Origin: Silvibacterium bohemicum
GTDB taxonomy: Bacteria; Acidobacteriota; Terriglobia; Terriglobales; Acidobacteriaceae
DNA: 64,000 bases
Reading direction: 5' to 3'
Assembly: GCF_001006305.1 (NCBI RefSeq)
Contig: NZ_LBHJ01000004.1
Coordinates: 620,001 to 684,000 of the forward strand
The notes under the pieces are model-generated. The model was not told where the DNA came from. It was given only the letters and a program-made list of their open reading frames with translations, and made no database searches. The position numbers and the translations under genes were made by a program. Positions 36,905 to 46,398 of the stretch are shown here, in pieces; within the stretch, counting starts at the first letter, position 1; each line of letters starts with the position of its first letter.

Positions 36905-37374
36905 GACCGCTCGATAAAGCCGCCTACGATATCTGCACACTCTTCCAGGAATTCACGATCGGCCGAAGAGAAGGCCGCCAGGTCGTGGCTGTCGATGTCG
37001 ATCTCGCCAACGACAACGCCGTTGGCTCGCACTGGAACAACGATCTCGGATTTGGTCTCCAGTGAGCAGGCAAGGTAGCGCGGATCGGCGTTGACGTCAT
37101 CGACGATAACAGTGTCATTCTGCGCGACAGCTGCTCCGCAGATGCCCTCGTGTACAGGGATACGAACGTGCTCGGTGGGCGCTCCGCGAAATGGTCCGAG
37201 AACGAGCGTCTCCGGATCATTGGGATCGAGCATGTAAAAGCCTGTCCAATTGTAGTAAGACAAGCGGGCCGGAATGATCTCGACGATGAACTTCTGCAGC
37301 GCTTCGAGATCGTTCGCGTGGGAGGCGAACGATCTCACTTCAGAGACAATCTGGACGAAGGCATTTTCGGGCAT
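36877..37374 (-). CDS. msrC: free methionine-(R)-sulfoxide reductase (GAF-domain fRMsr)
   Basis: A 165-residue GAF-domain enzyme: YYNWTGFYMLD, LVLGPFRGAP, VRIPVHEGICGAAV, VDDVNADPRYLACSLETKSEIVVPV and GEIDIDSHDLAAFSSADREFLE, the fRMsr signature. C79 and C103 match Cys94 and Cys118 of the E. coli enzyme; the equivalent of Cys84 is histidine (H69), so the relay of disulfides may differ. It reduces free L-methionine-(R)-sulfoxide in the cytosol. The gene is third in a unit with exported MsrB, four bases upstream, and a thioredoxin-like gene. Its 3' end overlaps a convergent gene by 28 bases. Confidence 0.88.
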   Translation of the reverse strand: MPENAFVQIVSEVRSFASHANDLEALQKFIVEIIPARLSYYNWTGFYMLDPNDPETLVLGPFRGAPTEHVRIPVHEGICGAAVAQNDTVIVDDVNADPRYLACSLETKSEIVVPVRANGVVVGEIDIDSHDLAAFSSADREFLEECADIVGGFIERSQLASSVAK

Positions 37375-37378
37375 GCTT

Positions 37379-37990
37379 CTATTGTGCGCCCTTCAAGGCA
37401 TCGGCCAATTTCACGAATTTGAGTGCGACAGAATTCATGCAGTAGCGGAGGCCGGTTGGTCTTGGGCCGTCATCGAAGACGTGACCAAGGTGGGCATCGC
37501 ATCGCCTGCACCGAACCTCGGTACGTTCCATCCCTATAGAGAGATCCGTGTTTTCACGGACATTTTCTTTGGCGATGGCTTGCCAGAAGCTCGGCCATCC
37601 CGTGCCCGATTCGAACTTCGTGTCGGAATTGAAAAGCAGCGTGTCGCAGCAGATGCAGTGATACAGCCCCTTGTCGTGCAAGTTCCAGTATTCGCCAGAG
37701 TATGGTCTCTCCGTGCCGGCACGCCGTGTGACCTGATAGGCAGCCGGTGAGAGCTGCTGTTCCCACTCTGCATCCGTCTTGATAATCACAGGAACCGTGA
37801 CTGCATCTTTTCGTTGTCCGGAGGCGGAGAACTCGACGATCTTCACTTCTTTTGGAAGCTCGGGTCTCGCCTGTACTATCTCGGTTCCATGCCGAAGCTT
37901 GAGAGCGAACGCAACTGCGGCTGCTCCTCCAGCGATCAGGAACAGCCGCCGGTTCGTCCCATTCTTGTTGTCATCCTGTTTCTGAATCAT
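37379..37990 (-). CDS. msrB: exported peptide-methionine (R)-S-oxide reductase
   Basis: A 203-residue protein. An N-terminal [18 protein letters not shown] resembles a Tat signal or an uncleaved anchor. The MsrB domain starts near residue 70: [27 protein letters not shown], zinc motifs CICC and [19 protein letters not shown], and catalytic cysteine in [11 protein letters not shown]. It repairs R-methionine sulfoxide in proteins outside the cytoplasm. It lies 11 bases after the thioredoxin-like gene and 4 bases before fRMsr, so the three are one operon. Confidence 0.9.
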   Translation of the reverse strand: MIQKQDDNKNGTNRRLFLIAGGAAAVAFALKLRHGTEIVQARPELPKEVKIVEFSASGQRKDAVTVPVIIKTDAEWEQQLSPAAYQVTRRAGTERPYSGEYWNLHDKGLYHCICCDTLLFNSDTKFESGTGWPSFWQAIAKENVRENTDLSIGMERTEVRCRRCDAHLGHVFDDGPRPTGLRYCMNSVALKFVKLADALKGAQ

Positions 37991-38001
37991 TGTGTCCTCA
38001 C

Positions 38002-39087
38002 TTATCCGAAGGTAAATGAAAACGCCTGTACTCCCGGATCTTCAAACTCGATCGCAAACGTATGGTCTGTGATGGAGCCCTTTTGTCTTACCAATTGATA
38101 TAAACGGTGATCTTTCACCACACCATTTCCCTGCGCATCCGTATCGTCCCCGTGGTTTTCTCCTGGAGCCTGTCCGTCGATTGTCACTCGGAAGCGGATG
38201 GGCTTGCCGTCAGCACTCGGACCCAGTACCAGATGCAGATCACGGGCATGGAAGCGGAAGAGGATCTTTCCTCCGGGAGATCGAAGCACAGCTACTTGCC
38301 CATGATCGAGCCAGTCGCCGGTCAACCCCCAATCGTTTAGCTGAAGATGACTCGGCGCAATATAGAGCTGCTCCGCATCGCGCTTGATGCCGCCTGGAGA
38401 TACAAAATGCTGGGCGCGCGAGTAGCCAATGTAGGTTTCAGGAGACCGGACATCGCTCATGTCCGCGGCGGCCTGGGCTCCCTGCCCATGCACACTCACC
38501 AGGCTCGCCGGCATCTGCTTGGCGTTTGCTTCTTTCAGAAGCTCCTGTATCCATCGCTCGGATTGGTCATATTCGCCTTCTCCGAAATGTTCGTAGCGAA
38601 CCTTGCCCTTGGCATCGATGAAGTAGTGGGCAGGCCAATATTGATTGTGAAACGCATTCCAGATCGCGTAGTTGTTATCCAGTGCGACTGGATACGTGAT
38701 GCCAAACTTCTGCACCGCTTTCTGGACATTCGGCAATTGCTTTTCAACGTCGAACTCAGGCGTGTGAACTCCGATTACCACCAGCCCGCTGTCCTTGTAC
38801 TTATCCGCCCACGCGCGGATGTAAGGGATTGCGCGAATGCAATTGATGCAGGAATAGTCCCAGAAATCGACGAGGACAACCTTGCCCTTGAGTTCCTTCG
38901 CCGTCAGCGGCTTGGAGTTGATCCAATCTGTGGCGCCCGCGAGCCCAGGCAGCGGAGAGCTCCCGACGATGCTCGGCGGCTCCTGCGCTTCGGAGAGAGA
39001 AGAACCGAGCGCCAGGCTGATCAGAACCGCAGCAACGGCCATGACTACGGACGATCTCATAAACCTTACGCGGGAAGGAATCGGCAT
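38002..39087 (-). CDS. exported thioredoxin-like protein, DipZ C-terminal type
   Basis: About 361 residues. A Sec signal ([18 protein letters not shown]) is followed by a redoxin domain with CXXC C80-I-N-C83 in [23 protein letters not shown], and then by the beta-sandwich domain found at the end of DipZ proteins ([77 protein letters not shown]). Unlike mycobacterial DipZ there is no CcdA membrane part, so the electron source is elsewhere. As first gene of the msrB operon it is a good candidate reductant for the exported MsrB. An ATG nine codons later is an alternative start. Confidence 0.85.
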   Translation of the reverse strand: MPIPSRVRFMRSSVVMAVAAVLISLALGSSLSEAQEPPSIVGSSPLPGLAGATDWINSKPLTAKELKGKVVLVDFWDYSCINCIRAIPYIRAWADKYKDSGLVVIGVHTPEFDVEKQLPNVQKAVQKFGITYPVALDNNYAIWNAFHNQYWPAHYFIDAKGKVRYEHFGEGEYDQSERWIQELLKEANAKQMPASLVSVHGQGAQAAADMSDVRSPETYIGYSRAQHFVSPGGIKRDAEQLYIAPSHLQLNDWGLTGDWLDHGQVAVLRSPGGKILFRFHARDLHLVLGPSADGKPIRFRVTIDGQAPGENHGDDTDAQGNGVVKDHRLYQLVRQKGSITDHTFAIEFEDPGVQAFSFTFG

Positions 39088-39124
39088 CTGGCGTTCTGCC
39101 CCTCCATTGGGCACACTCTCTATA

Positions 39125-39853
39125 ATGAGCCAAGTCCACATGGCAGACCACACTCGTATAGTAGATAGCTCAGAAGAGCGAAAGGTTACAGAGCTTCGCA
39201 TCGCACAGGAGAAAGCGAAGCAGCTCTTTGACCAGGTCGAAACGCGCGGCTTGATCCGCTCTGGTATCGCGGAAAGCCAGCTAAACCGGGAGGTTTACGA
39301 TCTCGCGAAGGAGATGTACGGCATCTCGACGTACTGGCACAAGCGAATGGTTCGCGCCGGAGCCAATACGCTGCTGCCCTACGACGACAATCCGCCAGAT
39401 CACGTCATCAGAGCAGATGAGATTCTCTTTCTGGACCTCGGCCCTGTCTTCGAAGAGTATGAGGCGGATTTTGGCCGAACTTTTGTGATCGGATCAGATC
39501 CTGCCAAGCTGAAGATGCGCGACGACGTCGCCAAGGCGTTTGCGGATGGGAAACGCTACTTCTGGCAACACCCGGACATTACCGCGAGCCAGCTCTATGA
39601 GCATGCCGTCTCCCTCGCAGAAAAATACGGCTGGGAGTTTGGCGGACCGATCGCCGGACATCTAATAGGCCACTTTCCTCACGAGCGAATTGCAGAGGAT
39701 AAAGTGACCCTCTACGTCCACCCGAAGAGCAACCTGCGCATGCGTTCGACCAGCGAGAGCGGCCAGCGAAGGCACTGGATCCTGGAGATTCATTTCATCG
39801 ACCGCGAGCGCCAGATCGGAGGCTTTTTTGAAGAGCTGCTGACTGTAGACTGA
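39125..39853 (+). CDS. M24-family (Xaa-Pro aminopeptidase/creatinase fold) protein
   Basis: About 242 residues with the pita-bread fold of M24 peptidases but no N-terminal domain. Metal-ligand candidates can be followed: FLDLGPVFEEYEADFGRTF (two aspartates), GHLIGHFPHE (histidine) and the glutamate in ILEIHFID; the last typical glutamate is less clear. It may be a peptidase or a non-peptidase relative. The open frame extends far upstream into the divergent thioredoxin-like gene. Two ATGs five codons apart are possible; the first overlaps a perfect TATAAT, so the second may be the true start on a very short leader. Confidence 0.7.
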   Translation: MSQVHMADHTRIVDSSEERKVTELRIAQEKAKQLFDQVETRGLIRSGIAESQLNREVYDLAKEMYGISTYWHKRMVRAGANTLLPYDDNPPDHVIRADEILFLDLGPVFEEYEADFGRTFVIGSDPAKLKMRDDVAKAFADGKRYFWQHPDITASQLYEHAVSLAEKYGWEFGGPIAGHLIGHFPHERIAEDKVTLYVHPKSNLRMRSTSESGQRRHWILEIHFIDRERQIGGFFEELLTVD

Positions 39854-39931
39854 AAATGTACTAATTCTGATGTTTTATTTGGCGTTTCTGAGGGGATTCG
39901 GTCCAGCGTTACCGCGTTTGCCGAACTTGAG

Positions 39932-39970
39932 TTCTATGGGCCGGTGCACAATCTGGGCCAACCCATAGAA
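39932..39970. terminator. hairpin between the convergent M24 and outer-membrane protein genes
   Basis: TTCTATGGG and CCCATAGAA form a perfect 9-bp stem around a 21-base loop. It sits between two convergent genes, where a bidirectional terminator is expected, but there is no U-run on either side. Confidence 0.35.
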
Positions 39971-39981
39971 GGGAGCCGGAC

Positions 39982-40608
39982 TTATCGCCCGAAGTGGAAG
40001 TAGGCACCAGCGCCGAGCCGCAGATCGTTTTGCGTATCGTTGCCGCTGTTGGGGAGTGTGGAGCGAACGTAGTCTGCTTCAATAGCACGAATGCCAAAGG
40101 TGTGCGTCATCCTGAGGTTCACACCTCCACCGAACTGCATGGCGAAGGAACTGGCTGCACCCTGCACGCCGGAAGAAGAAGGAAAGACGCCGTTGAAGCC
40201 GTGCACGCCTCCAAAGAGGGCTTCACCAAAGAACGACAGCTCGCGGCTGGCGCCCAGGTGATGCTTCGACCAACTGCCGGGGCTGAAAGTATAACGAGGG
40301 CCCGCGGCAAACATTACCTTGTCCAGAGCCACTCCGCTTGCGATGTCAGCCGAATGATCACCGGATAAATCTCCAGCCACCCCCAGGCCGTGGAAGAAGT
40401 TAAAAGCGAAGTTTCCGCTTCCACCCTGCAGCCAGAAACAGCCGCAGTCAGTGTTCACGATCTTGGCTCTTTCGGCTACATACGTGATGGCTAGATCGAT
40501 ATCTGCCGGATGACTGGATACCGGTTGCTGTTGCTGGGCCTGTGCGAACAGGCCCATGGAGAATGCTCCGCTCAGGAGCAGCATGTTTCTGAAAAACCTG
40601 ACTGACAT
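39982..40608 (-). CDS. outer-membrane beta-barrel protein (OmpA-like N-terminal type)
   Basis: A 208-residue protein with a signal peptide (MLLLSGAFSMGLFAQAQ) and an eight-strand-like barrel: DLAITYVAERAK, NFAFNFFHGLGVAGDLSG, VMFAAGPRYTF, LSFFGEALFGGVHGF, SSFAMQFGGGVNLRM, FGIRAIEADYVRSTL and LRLGAGAYFHFG. This fits small structural barrels of the OmpA/opacity type found in acidobacteria. Its ribosome site GGAGCG directly follows the stop codon of the giant NHL/Ig-like gene, so the two form an operon and may work together at the cell surface. Confidence 0.8.
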   Translation of the reverse strand: MSVRFFRNMLLLSGAFSMGLFAQAQQQQPVSSHPADIDLAITYVAERAKIVNTDCGCFWLQGGSGNFAFNFFHGLGVAGDLSGDHSADIASGVALDKVMFAAGPRYTFSPGSWSKHHLGASRELSFFGEALFGGVHGFNGVFPSSSGVQGAASSFAMQFGGGVNLRMTHTFGIRAIEADYVRSTLPNSGNDTQNDLRLGAGAYFHFGR

Positions 40609-40617
40609 TTGCGCTCC

Positions 40618-43600
40618 TTATTGGACATTCAGCGTTACGGAAGTGGAATGAGACAGGTTGCCGGAGGTCGCCGTAATCACTACGGTGTAGCTCTGGTTTG
40701 CCTGTCCCAGGAAGCCGGAGTTATTCGAGCCGCAGCCCGAGATTCCAGCCATGGCCGCTGCGCCGCCCACCAGGATCATCAGCAGGAAGCTCAGCCGCTG
40801 CAGCTTTTTGCCATTGCGCCGCAGGCTTCCCGCGAAGGGCAGGAATATGAGCGCCAGGACCGGTGCACCCAGCCGCAGATCACGGCCAAGCGAAGCGCTC
40901 TGCGGCGCGGTCTGAATGGTCAGAGTCACAGAGGTCAATGCCGAGCCGGCAGGGAGCGTCTGCGGGGTAAGAGTTGCGGTCGCTCCGGGAGGCAGTCCGC
41001 TCACCGACAACGTAACCGGCGCCGGAAAGACAGTGCCAGCGGTGGGACCAAATGAGAGCTGGAAGGTAGCTGTTCCCCCAGGTTCGACGGTCGCCGAGGG
41101 GGTAGAGCCAGAACCGGACGATGTTCCCCCTTGGGTTGACAGGGTGAAGTCCTGGACAACCTCGGTGACGATCGGGCTGGTATTGGCGGCGAAGTTGCTG
41201 TCGCCGGAGTAGGACGCGGTTATGGGCTGGCTGCCGGTGGCGAGAGCCGTCGTCGTGAACGAAGCCTGCCCCTGCGAGAGAGCGACCGTGCCCAGAAGCG
41301 TGGTGCCATCGTAGAAGCCGATGGCGCCGGTCGGCGTACCGGCCGTCGAGGCTTCTGTCGCCGTAAAGGTTACGGATGCCGTAGCCAGAATCGGGTTGGC
41401 GGATGCGGTGAGCGACGTATTCGCGGAGGCCATCGAGACAGCCAGCGAAGCCGTTGCGGACGTAGTGGAGTAGGTAGTGGTATCGGTTGGAGTGAAGGTT
41501 GCGGTCAAGGTGTACATGCCCGCAACCAGCACCGTCGAAGCGTTCACCGCGACGGCCGAGCCCCCGGCGAGGGTTGCCGTGTAGGTGAAGGTGCCCGGGA
41601 CCGCTGTGCCGTTATTACTCGCAGTGGCATTGAGCAATGCGGCCAGGTTCGTGCCAAAGGTAATGGAAGCACCGGAGGCGCTCCAGGTGATGGTGGGAGT
41701 GATCTGGGCTACGTGGACCGTCACGGTTGCCGTGCCGGAGGCGTAGTTGGCGTCCCCGGAGTAGGTCAGCGTGATGGTGTAGGTTCCCGAAGCCAGTGTG
41801 CTCGCGAGAGGCACGGAGGCTGTTGCGTTACCGGCGCCCGCGGTCAGGATCGCTGTTCCCGAACCAACCACGGTGTTGGAAGAGTTTGTGATGGTATAGC
41901 TGACGCTTCCGCTAGGAACGCTGGGGGCTGACGTGTTGGCTCCCGTCACCGTGATGGCGACAGAACCGGCGTGGCCCGGAGTGAGAGTGACGGCAGAAGA
42001 AGGACCGGCCACCGTAACCGAAGCCTGGCTCACGGTGATGCTGGCAGTGCCGTTACTTGCAAGGAAGGTGCTGCTCACTCCGTCGTAGGTCGCAGTGATG
42101 ATGTGCGCACCCGGAGTGCTGAGCACAACGTTCGACAGCACGGCCTTGCCCGTCGCATCGAGAGTGACGGCAGCACCGTTATTCAGCTGGGTAACGGTCG
42201 AGCCGACCATATCGGTGAAGGTCACCGAGCCGGTGGGCTTGGTGGCGCTCTGCCCGGTCGTAGTATCCGCGACCAGAGCGGTAAGGGTTAACGGCAGCCC
42301 GTAGCTGGCCGTGTTAGGCGAGATCGAGAGAGTGGTCGAGGTGGTGTCGCCGGCATTAATGCCGGTTCCGCTTACTGCGATCTGCTGCGTCGAGCTGGCC
42401 ACGTTGAGGGTGTTATCGGTGACAGTGACAGTTTCGCTCAAGCTGCCTGCTGTCAGCGGCGTGAACTTGATTGCCACATCGCAGTCGGTTCCGGCGGAGA
42501 GCGACGTGCCGGAAATGCAGGGGTTCGGGTCTCCCATATTTTCGGAGAAATCGGCCGGAAAGACCGAATTGGCAGAGAAGACCAGCGGCTGGTCACCCAG
42601 GTTGGTCACCGTCGCCGTCTTGGGGCTGTCCGAGCTGGTGCTCCGGGTGTTCGTGTCAGCGAAGGTCAGCGCCGCCTGGCCAACATTGATCTTGACCAGG
42701 CGACCGTTGTTCCAGTCACCAACCAGGATGTTGCCGTTGGAATCGGGCGTGATGCCGAAGATGGTGGGACCGATGGTGACGCCAGAGAACGCCATCACGG
42801 AAACAGCTCCGGAGGTCGTTGTCTGGATGATGCGCTCATTGCCGGAATCCATGACGTAGACGTTGCCGCTAGGGTCAACTGCGACGCCCTGCGGATCGTT
42901 GAGGGTGAGGGAAGGCAGATTCAGGAGAGTTGCGTTGCCCAGAGGGTCAACTTTCACGATCTGGTTGTTGTTGCGGTCTGCGATGTAGACATTGCCGATT
43001 GCATCCACGGCCGTGCCGGTGATGTCGATCGAGCTGAAGGTGAAGCTGCCGGTCGAGAGCACCGTGCCCTGTCCATAGGGATTGACCTCGACGATGCGAC
43101 CATTGCCGTAGTCGGTAATATAGAGGTTTCCGGCCGCGTCAAAGGCCAGCGCGGTGGGAAAGCTGATGCCCGTGCTCAGACCGCTGATCGTGAACAGCGA
43201 AGCGGTTCCGTTAGTTGCTACCTCGATAATGCGGGCATTGCCGTAATCCGCGATGAAGAGATTCCCGGAGGCATCGACAGCGACACCGGTGGGCTGAGAA
43301 GGCGTGAAGCTGCCGGTGTTGACGATCGTTCCGGAACCTCCGCCGGCGGGAATAGCGAGGACCTTGTTGCTGCTATAGCTGGTGACGTAAATGTTTCCGG
43401 CTCCGTCTACCGCTTCCTGGAAGGGATCGGTAACCGTCGCGGTGCCGACACTCAAGACCGAGGCGACGCCAGGCGAAAGGGCTGCGATCGGTGCATCCGC
43501 GGAGCCGAAGATGGGAATGGTCAGCGAGCCCGGGGGGAAGTCGGTGGAGGTGTAGCTCAGGACCAGCGTGCCCCGGCGCAGGCCGGCAGCGGTCGGCGCG

Positions 43601-44799
43601 AAGGTGACATCGACGGTGCAATCGGTGTTGGTCGTGGCCGCGGCGCAGGTACTGTCGTTGGCGATGGTGAAGTCGAGATTCTGCGTGCCGGAGGTGTAAA
43701 CGTTGATCGCGCTCAGCGTGGTGTCCGAGCTGACCGAGATGGGAATAGTGATGGAAGTTCCGGCAGAACCGAGCTGCACATGGCCAAAGTTCACGGAAGA
43801 GGTAAAGGTGTCGGAGGTATCGATGGTGTAGCTCTGGAAGGACTGCACGCGACCGGCATTCGATGTGCCGCCGTTATCGACCACGAAAATATTGCCCATG
43901 GCGTTCACGGCTAGGGCCAGCGGCGAGTTGAACACCGGGTACCCGGTCAGCAACTCTTCGGCATTCCCCTGCGAGTCGACAATGACAACGCGGCCTGGAG
44001 TGGGATGGCCGCCTTCGGTGGTGCTGGTATCGGCGATGTAGAGAATGCCGTTGTTGCCGATGTAAACGCCGCTGGGAGCATTAAGCGCAACGCCAGCCGC
44101 TGTGGTAACGGTCGCATTGATGCTGCCGCTCGAAAACGGCGAAGTGGCATTGATTTTCACCACCCGGCTGTTCCCGGTATCAGCGACATACAGGTTGCCC
44201 AATGGATCGACGGCAATGCCGCTCGGGCTGGCCAGCGAGCCGGTCAGATCGGCCGAGGCGTTGCTTCCGTCCGAAGGCACCTTCACGATCTGGTTGTTCC
44301 CGGTGTTCGAGATGTAGATGTTGCCCGAGATATCGATGGCGACACCCTGCGGAGCATTCAGCGTGATGGTCGGCGTCGCAATGACCGAGGCCGCGCCGCT
44401 GATCGAAACCTTGACGATGCGGGAATTGCCCGTGTCCGCGATATACAAGTTGCCGGCCGAGTCGATGGCCAGCCCCTTGGGCGCGTTCAACGCCGGGCTA
44501 AGTCCGGTGATCGAAAGAACGCTCGCGGTTACTCCATCGGGCGCAATTTTGATAATCTGGCTATCGGTGGTGTCGGCAACATAAACGTTCCCATAGAAAT
44601 CAGTGACGATGCCGGCAGGAGTGCCCAGCGTTGAGCTTCCTGTTCCCAGCGTGCTGACTACGCCATTGGATTTGACGGTAAAGATAGCCCATACGGGCCG
44701 CGTTCCACCCAGCACAAGCAAGCAGGCCAACGCAAGACGAAGCGCTGACAGTCGCCGTGCAGAGAGCCGGTGGCGGAGGAGGTTAAGTGAGTTTTGCAT
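40618..44799 (-). CDS. giant exported NHL-repeat / Ig-like domain protein
   Basis: About 1393 residues. Signal peptide LRLALACLLVLGGTRPVWA, then an NHL beta-propeller of at least six repeats (pattern AVDxxGNLYVADTGNSRVVKV), a choice-of-anchor/ASPM-like domain (SVNFGHVQLGSAGTSITIPISV ... CTVDVTFAPTAAGLRRGTLVL), a second NHL propeller, a second choice-of-anchor domain, then several bacterial Ig-like (Big_3) repeats of the ITATYSGDSNFAANTS form. Near the end are two hydrophobic stretches flanking RRNGKKL and a GISGCGSN box. No enzyme motif is visible; adhesion or matrix function is a guess. The start has AAGGAT upstream; the frame continues 40 codons further without support. Confidence 0.85.
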   Translation of the reverse strand: MQNSLNLLRHRLSARRLSALRLALACLLVLGGTRPVWAIFTVKSNGVVSTLGTGSSTLGTPAGIVTDFYGNVYVADTTDSQIIKIAPDGVTASVLSITGLSPALNAPKGLAIDSAGNLYIADTGNSRIVKVSISGAASVIATPTITLNAPQGVAIDISGNIYISNTGNNQIVKVPSDGSNASADLTGSLASPSGIAVDPLGNLYVADTGNSRVVKINATSPFSSGSINATVTTAAGVALNAPSGVYIGNNGILYIADTSTTEGGHPTPGRVVIVDSQGNAEELLTGYPVFNSPLALAVNAMGNIFVVDNGGTSNAGRVQSFQSYTIDTSDTFTSSVNFGHVQLGSAGTSITIPISVSSDTTLSAINVYTSGTQNLDFTIANDSTCAAATTNTDCTVDVTFAPTAAGLRRGTLVLSYTSTDFPPGSLTIPIFGSADAPIAALSPGVASVLSVGTATVTDPFQEAVDGAGNIYVTSYSSNKVLAIPAGGGSGTIVNTGSFTPSQPTGVAVDASGNLFIADYGNARIIEVATNGTASLFTISGLSTGISFPTALAFDAAGNLYITDYGNGRIVEVNPYGQGTVLSTGSFTFSSIDITGTAVDAIGNVYIADRNNNQIVKVDPLGNATLLNLPSLTLNDPQGVAVDPSGNVYVMDSGNERIIQTTTSGAVSVMAFSGVTIGPTIFGITPDSNGNILVGDWNNGRLVKINVGQAALTFADTNTRSTSSDSPKTATVTNLGDQPLVFSANSVFPADFSENMGDPNPCISGTSLSAGTDCDVAIKFTPLTAGSLSETVTVTDNTLNVASSTQQIAVSGTGINAGDTTSTTLSISPNTASYGLPLTLTALVADTTTGQSATKPTGSVTFTDMVGSTVTQLNNGAAVTLDATGKAVLSNVVLSTPGAHIITATYDGVSSTFLASNGTASITVSQASVTVAGPSSAVTLTPGHAGSVAITVTGANTSAPSVPSGSVSYTITNSSNTVVGSGTAILTAGAGNATASVPLASTLASGTYTITLTYSGDANYASGTATVTVHVAQITPTITWSASGASITFGTNLAALLNATASNNGTAVPGTFTYTATLAGGSAVAVNASTVLVAGMYTLTATFTPTDTTTYSTTSATASLAVSMASANTSLTASANPILATASVTFTATEASTAGTPTGAIGFYDGTTLLGTVALSQGQASFTTTALATGSQPITASYSGDSNFAANTSPIVTEVVQDFTLSTQGGTSSGSGSTPSATVEPGGTATFQLSFGPTAGTVFPAPVTLSVSGLPPGATATLTPQTLPAGSALTSVTLTIQTAPQSASLGRDLRLGAPVLALIFLPFAGSLRRNGKKLQRLSFLLMILVGGAAAMAGISGCGSNNSGFLGQANQSYTVVITATSGNLSHSTSVTLNVQ

Positions 44800-45698
44800 G
44801 CGGATTAATCCTTTGGCAATGCGAGGTTGACTTGGCGGTTCGACACCAACATCTGCGAGTTGGGGCAGATGACGACAATCCAGTGCTATAGCCAAGGTGA
44901 TAGTGCCCGAAGTAATCATCGTTGTTACTCAAGATTGTCGGCAATCTCCAGCAAGAGCTATTGCAAAGCGACACAAACTATGATCCTAAAGCTTAGGGCT
45001 TAGTAAGTTGGCCTGGCCTGTACGCGGAGTGCAGTGCAAGAATTGGCCCTATTGCCGGCGCTGCACATTAAAAGTTTCTTTTCTTTCGGCACGGAAAACT
45101 GGTCACTGACAGTAACCATTCGAAGGCAAGCTAAGAGATCGACCCACATTCCACCAGCCTGATCTCGGGTCCGACTAACTCCAACGTGGACCTAATCCGT
45201 TGGGCTATATCAAGGCGCTCCAGATTTCTTGAAGGCTCAAAGTATCTAAATGTAGAACGCCAAAATGGCTGTACTTTCCCAGCGAATTTCGACAGAGAGC
45301 TACAGCGGAACTTGGGATCTTCAATAGCCAGACCTTACAGTCTGCTTAGTTCGCTTAACTGATATTGATCCTATCGAGTCTGTTGTTCGGGCTGTGAATA
45401 GGTAGAGGAATGCTATAAGTGCATTTAGTTCCTGCGTACCTTCCAAGACAACGCTTATATAGGCTCTGCCGAGCCGTACTTTCCTTTACTCCAGCGCCAT
45501 CCGCGGAATACAGGTTCCACCAACACGAACGTTTTAGGCTCCAGGCATCGTCCAAGCTCTCCCCTCGCCGATCAGGAAGGCAGCGAGCCGGTGGCGGAGA
45601 ACTGATTCACTCCTGGCCCCAGTGGATTGCCCCAGTGGATTCCATCACCACACGAAGCCGTTTCAGCCGGCAATAAGATTTGAAGTTGTTGATGTATT
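44800..45698. other. long intergenic region upstream of the giant NHL/Ig gene
   Basis: About 900 bases, noticeably richer in A and T than the genes around it. Small ORFs in it have no ribosome site or recognisable domain. It contains an exact tandem repeat of the 13-mer GCCCCAGTGGATT (45616-45641), and GAGCCGGTGGCGGAG-like sequence occurs both near 45585 and near 44765. It presumably holds the promoter of the giant gene; I see no further feature. Confidence 0.4.
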
Positions 45699-45776
45699 TG
45701 GCGTCCCCGACGGGATTCGAACCCGTGTTATCGCCGTGAAAGGGCGGTGTCCTAGGCCGGGCTAGACGACGGGGAC
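45699..45776 (-). tRNA. tRNA-Glu (anticodon UUC)
   Basis: A complete cloverleaf: acceptor arm GTCCCCG with CGGGGAC, discriminator G and encoded CCA, T arm with GGTTCGAATCC and anticodon loop CTTTCAC within the CCGCC/GGCG(A) stem. The anticodon TTC occupies 45738-45740 (complement). A promoter is visible about 55-80 bases upstream. Confidence 0.97.
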
Positions 45777-46398
45777 GCGAGATGCGAGGCGGGAAAAAGC
45801 ACGCACGCACGCACGGCAAGAGCCATCTTGAATGTATCAATTGGAGCGGACGGTGTCAAAACCCGGACGTCGCGTCGAACGCTCGACTCCCAACCTAGAA
45901 TTACCTTGGTTTCTCGTCTCGCCATCTGTCCCATGCCCAGCCGGAACTTCAGATGGCACGCTTTCGTATCTTTCAGTTAGCATGTTGGCCTGCGACAGGA
46001 GCCGGGGAAATTTCCTGAAAATAAGAGCCCGTAGGGCGTATTTCTCGGTCACGGCGCTGGATCGATCGTGAAGCCTATCTCATTTGAAACATTTCGTGAA
46101 GCCTTCGCCTTGACGGTGAATCAGTATGGGAACTGGGTTGCCATGCAATCTGGCCGGGATTGCCTAAAATCGATCGACTGTTCTGGAATCAATCGGAAGA
46201 TTCGAAGAGCGACAACAACATAGGTCGCGAAACCGGGCATCCGAAATCGAGCGGCAGGGGAAACCCGTCGTCGCAAGTTTCCGGGAATCGTAGCGACATC
46301 GCTCGCTTGCCACTTGAGTCGGCGGATGAAATTGTAAGCAGACGCAAATACCAGAACCGGGATATTCACCGGAAGGCTTAAATCTAAGGATTTTTTTG
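45777..46398. other. intergenic region between tRNA-Glu and the RND adaptor gene
   Basis: About 620 bases. It holds the tRNA-Glu promoter (given separately), a short GCAC tetranucleotide run (45799-45815) and a repeated CGTGAAGCCT pair near 46067-46120. ORFs here have no domain or ribosome site, so no gene is called. Confidence 0.4.
45831..45859 (-). promoter_or_regulatory. sigma-70-type promoter for tRNA-Glu
   Basis: On the minus strand a perfect -35 TTGACA is followed, after exactly 17 bases, by TACATT (four of six matches to the -10). It points at the tRNA gene, whose 5' end is about 55 bases further on. Confidence 0.65.

Noticed and set aside
45799-45815. GCAC tetranucleotide run
   Set aside because: Only four units; no sign of a functional repeat.
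45752-45934. Small ORF overlapping the tRNA-Glu gene
   Set aside because: It covers the tRNA promoter and the tRNA itself; not a gene.
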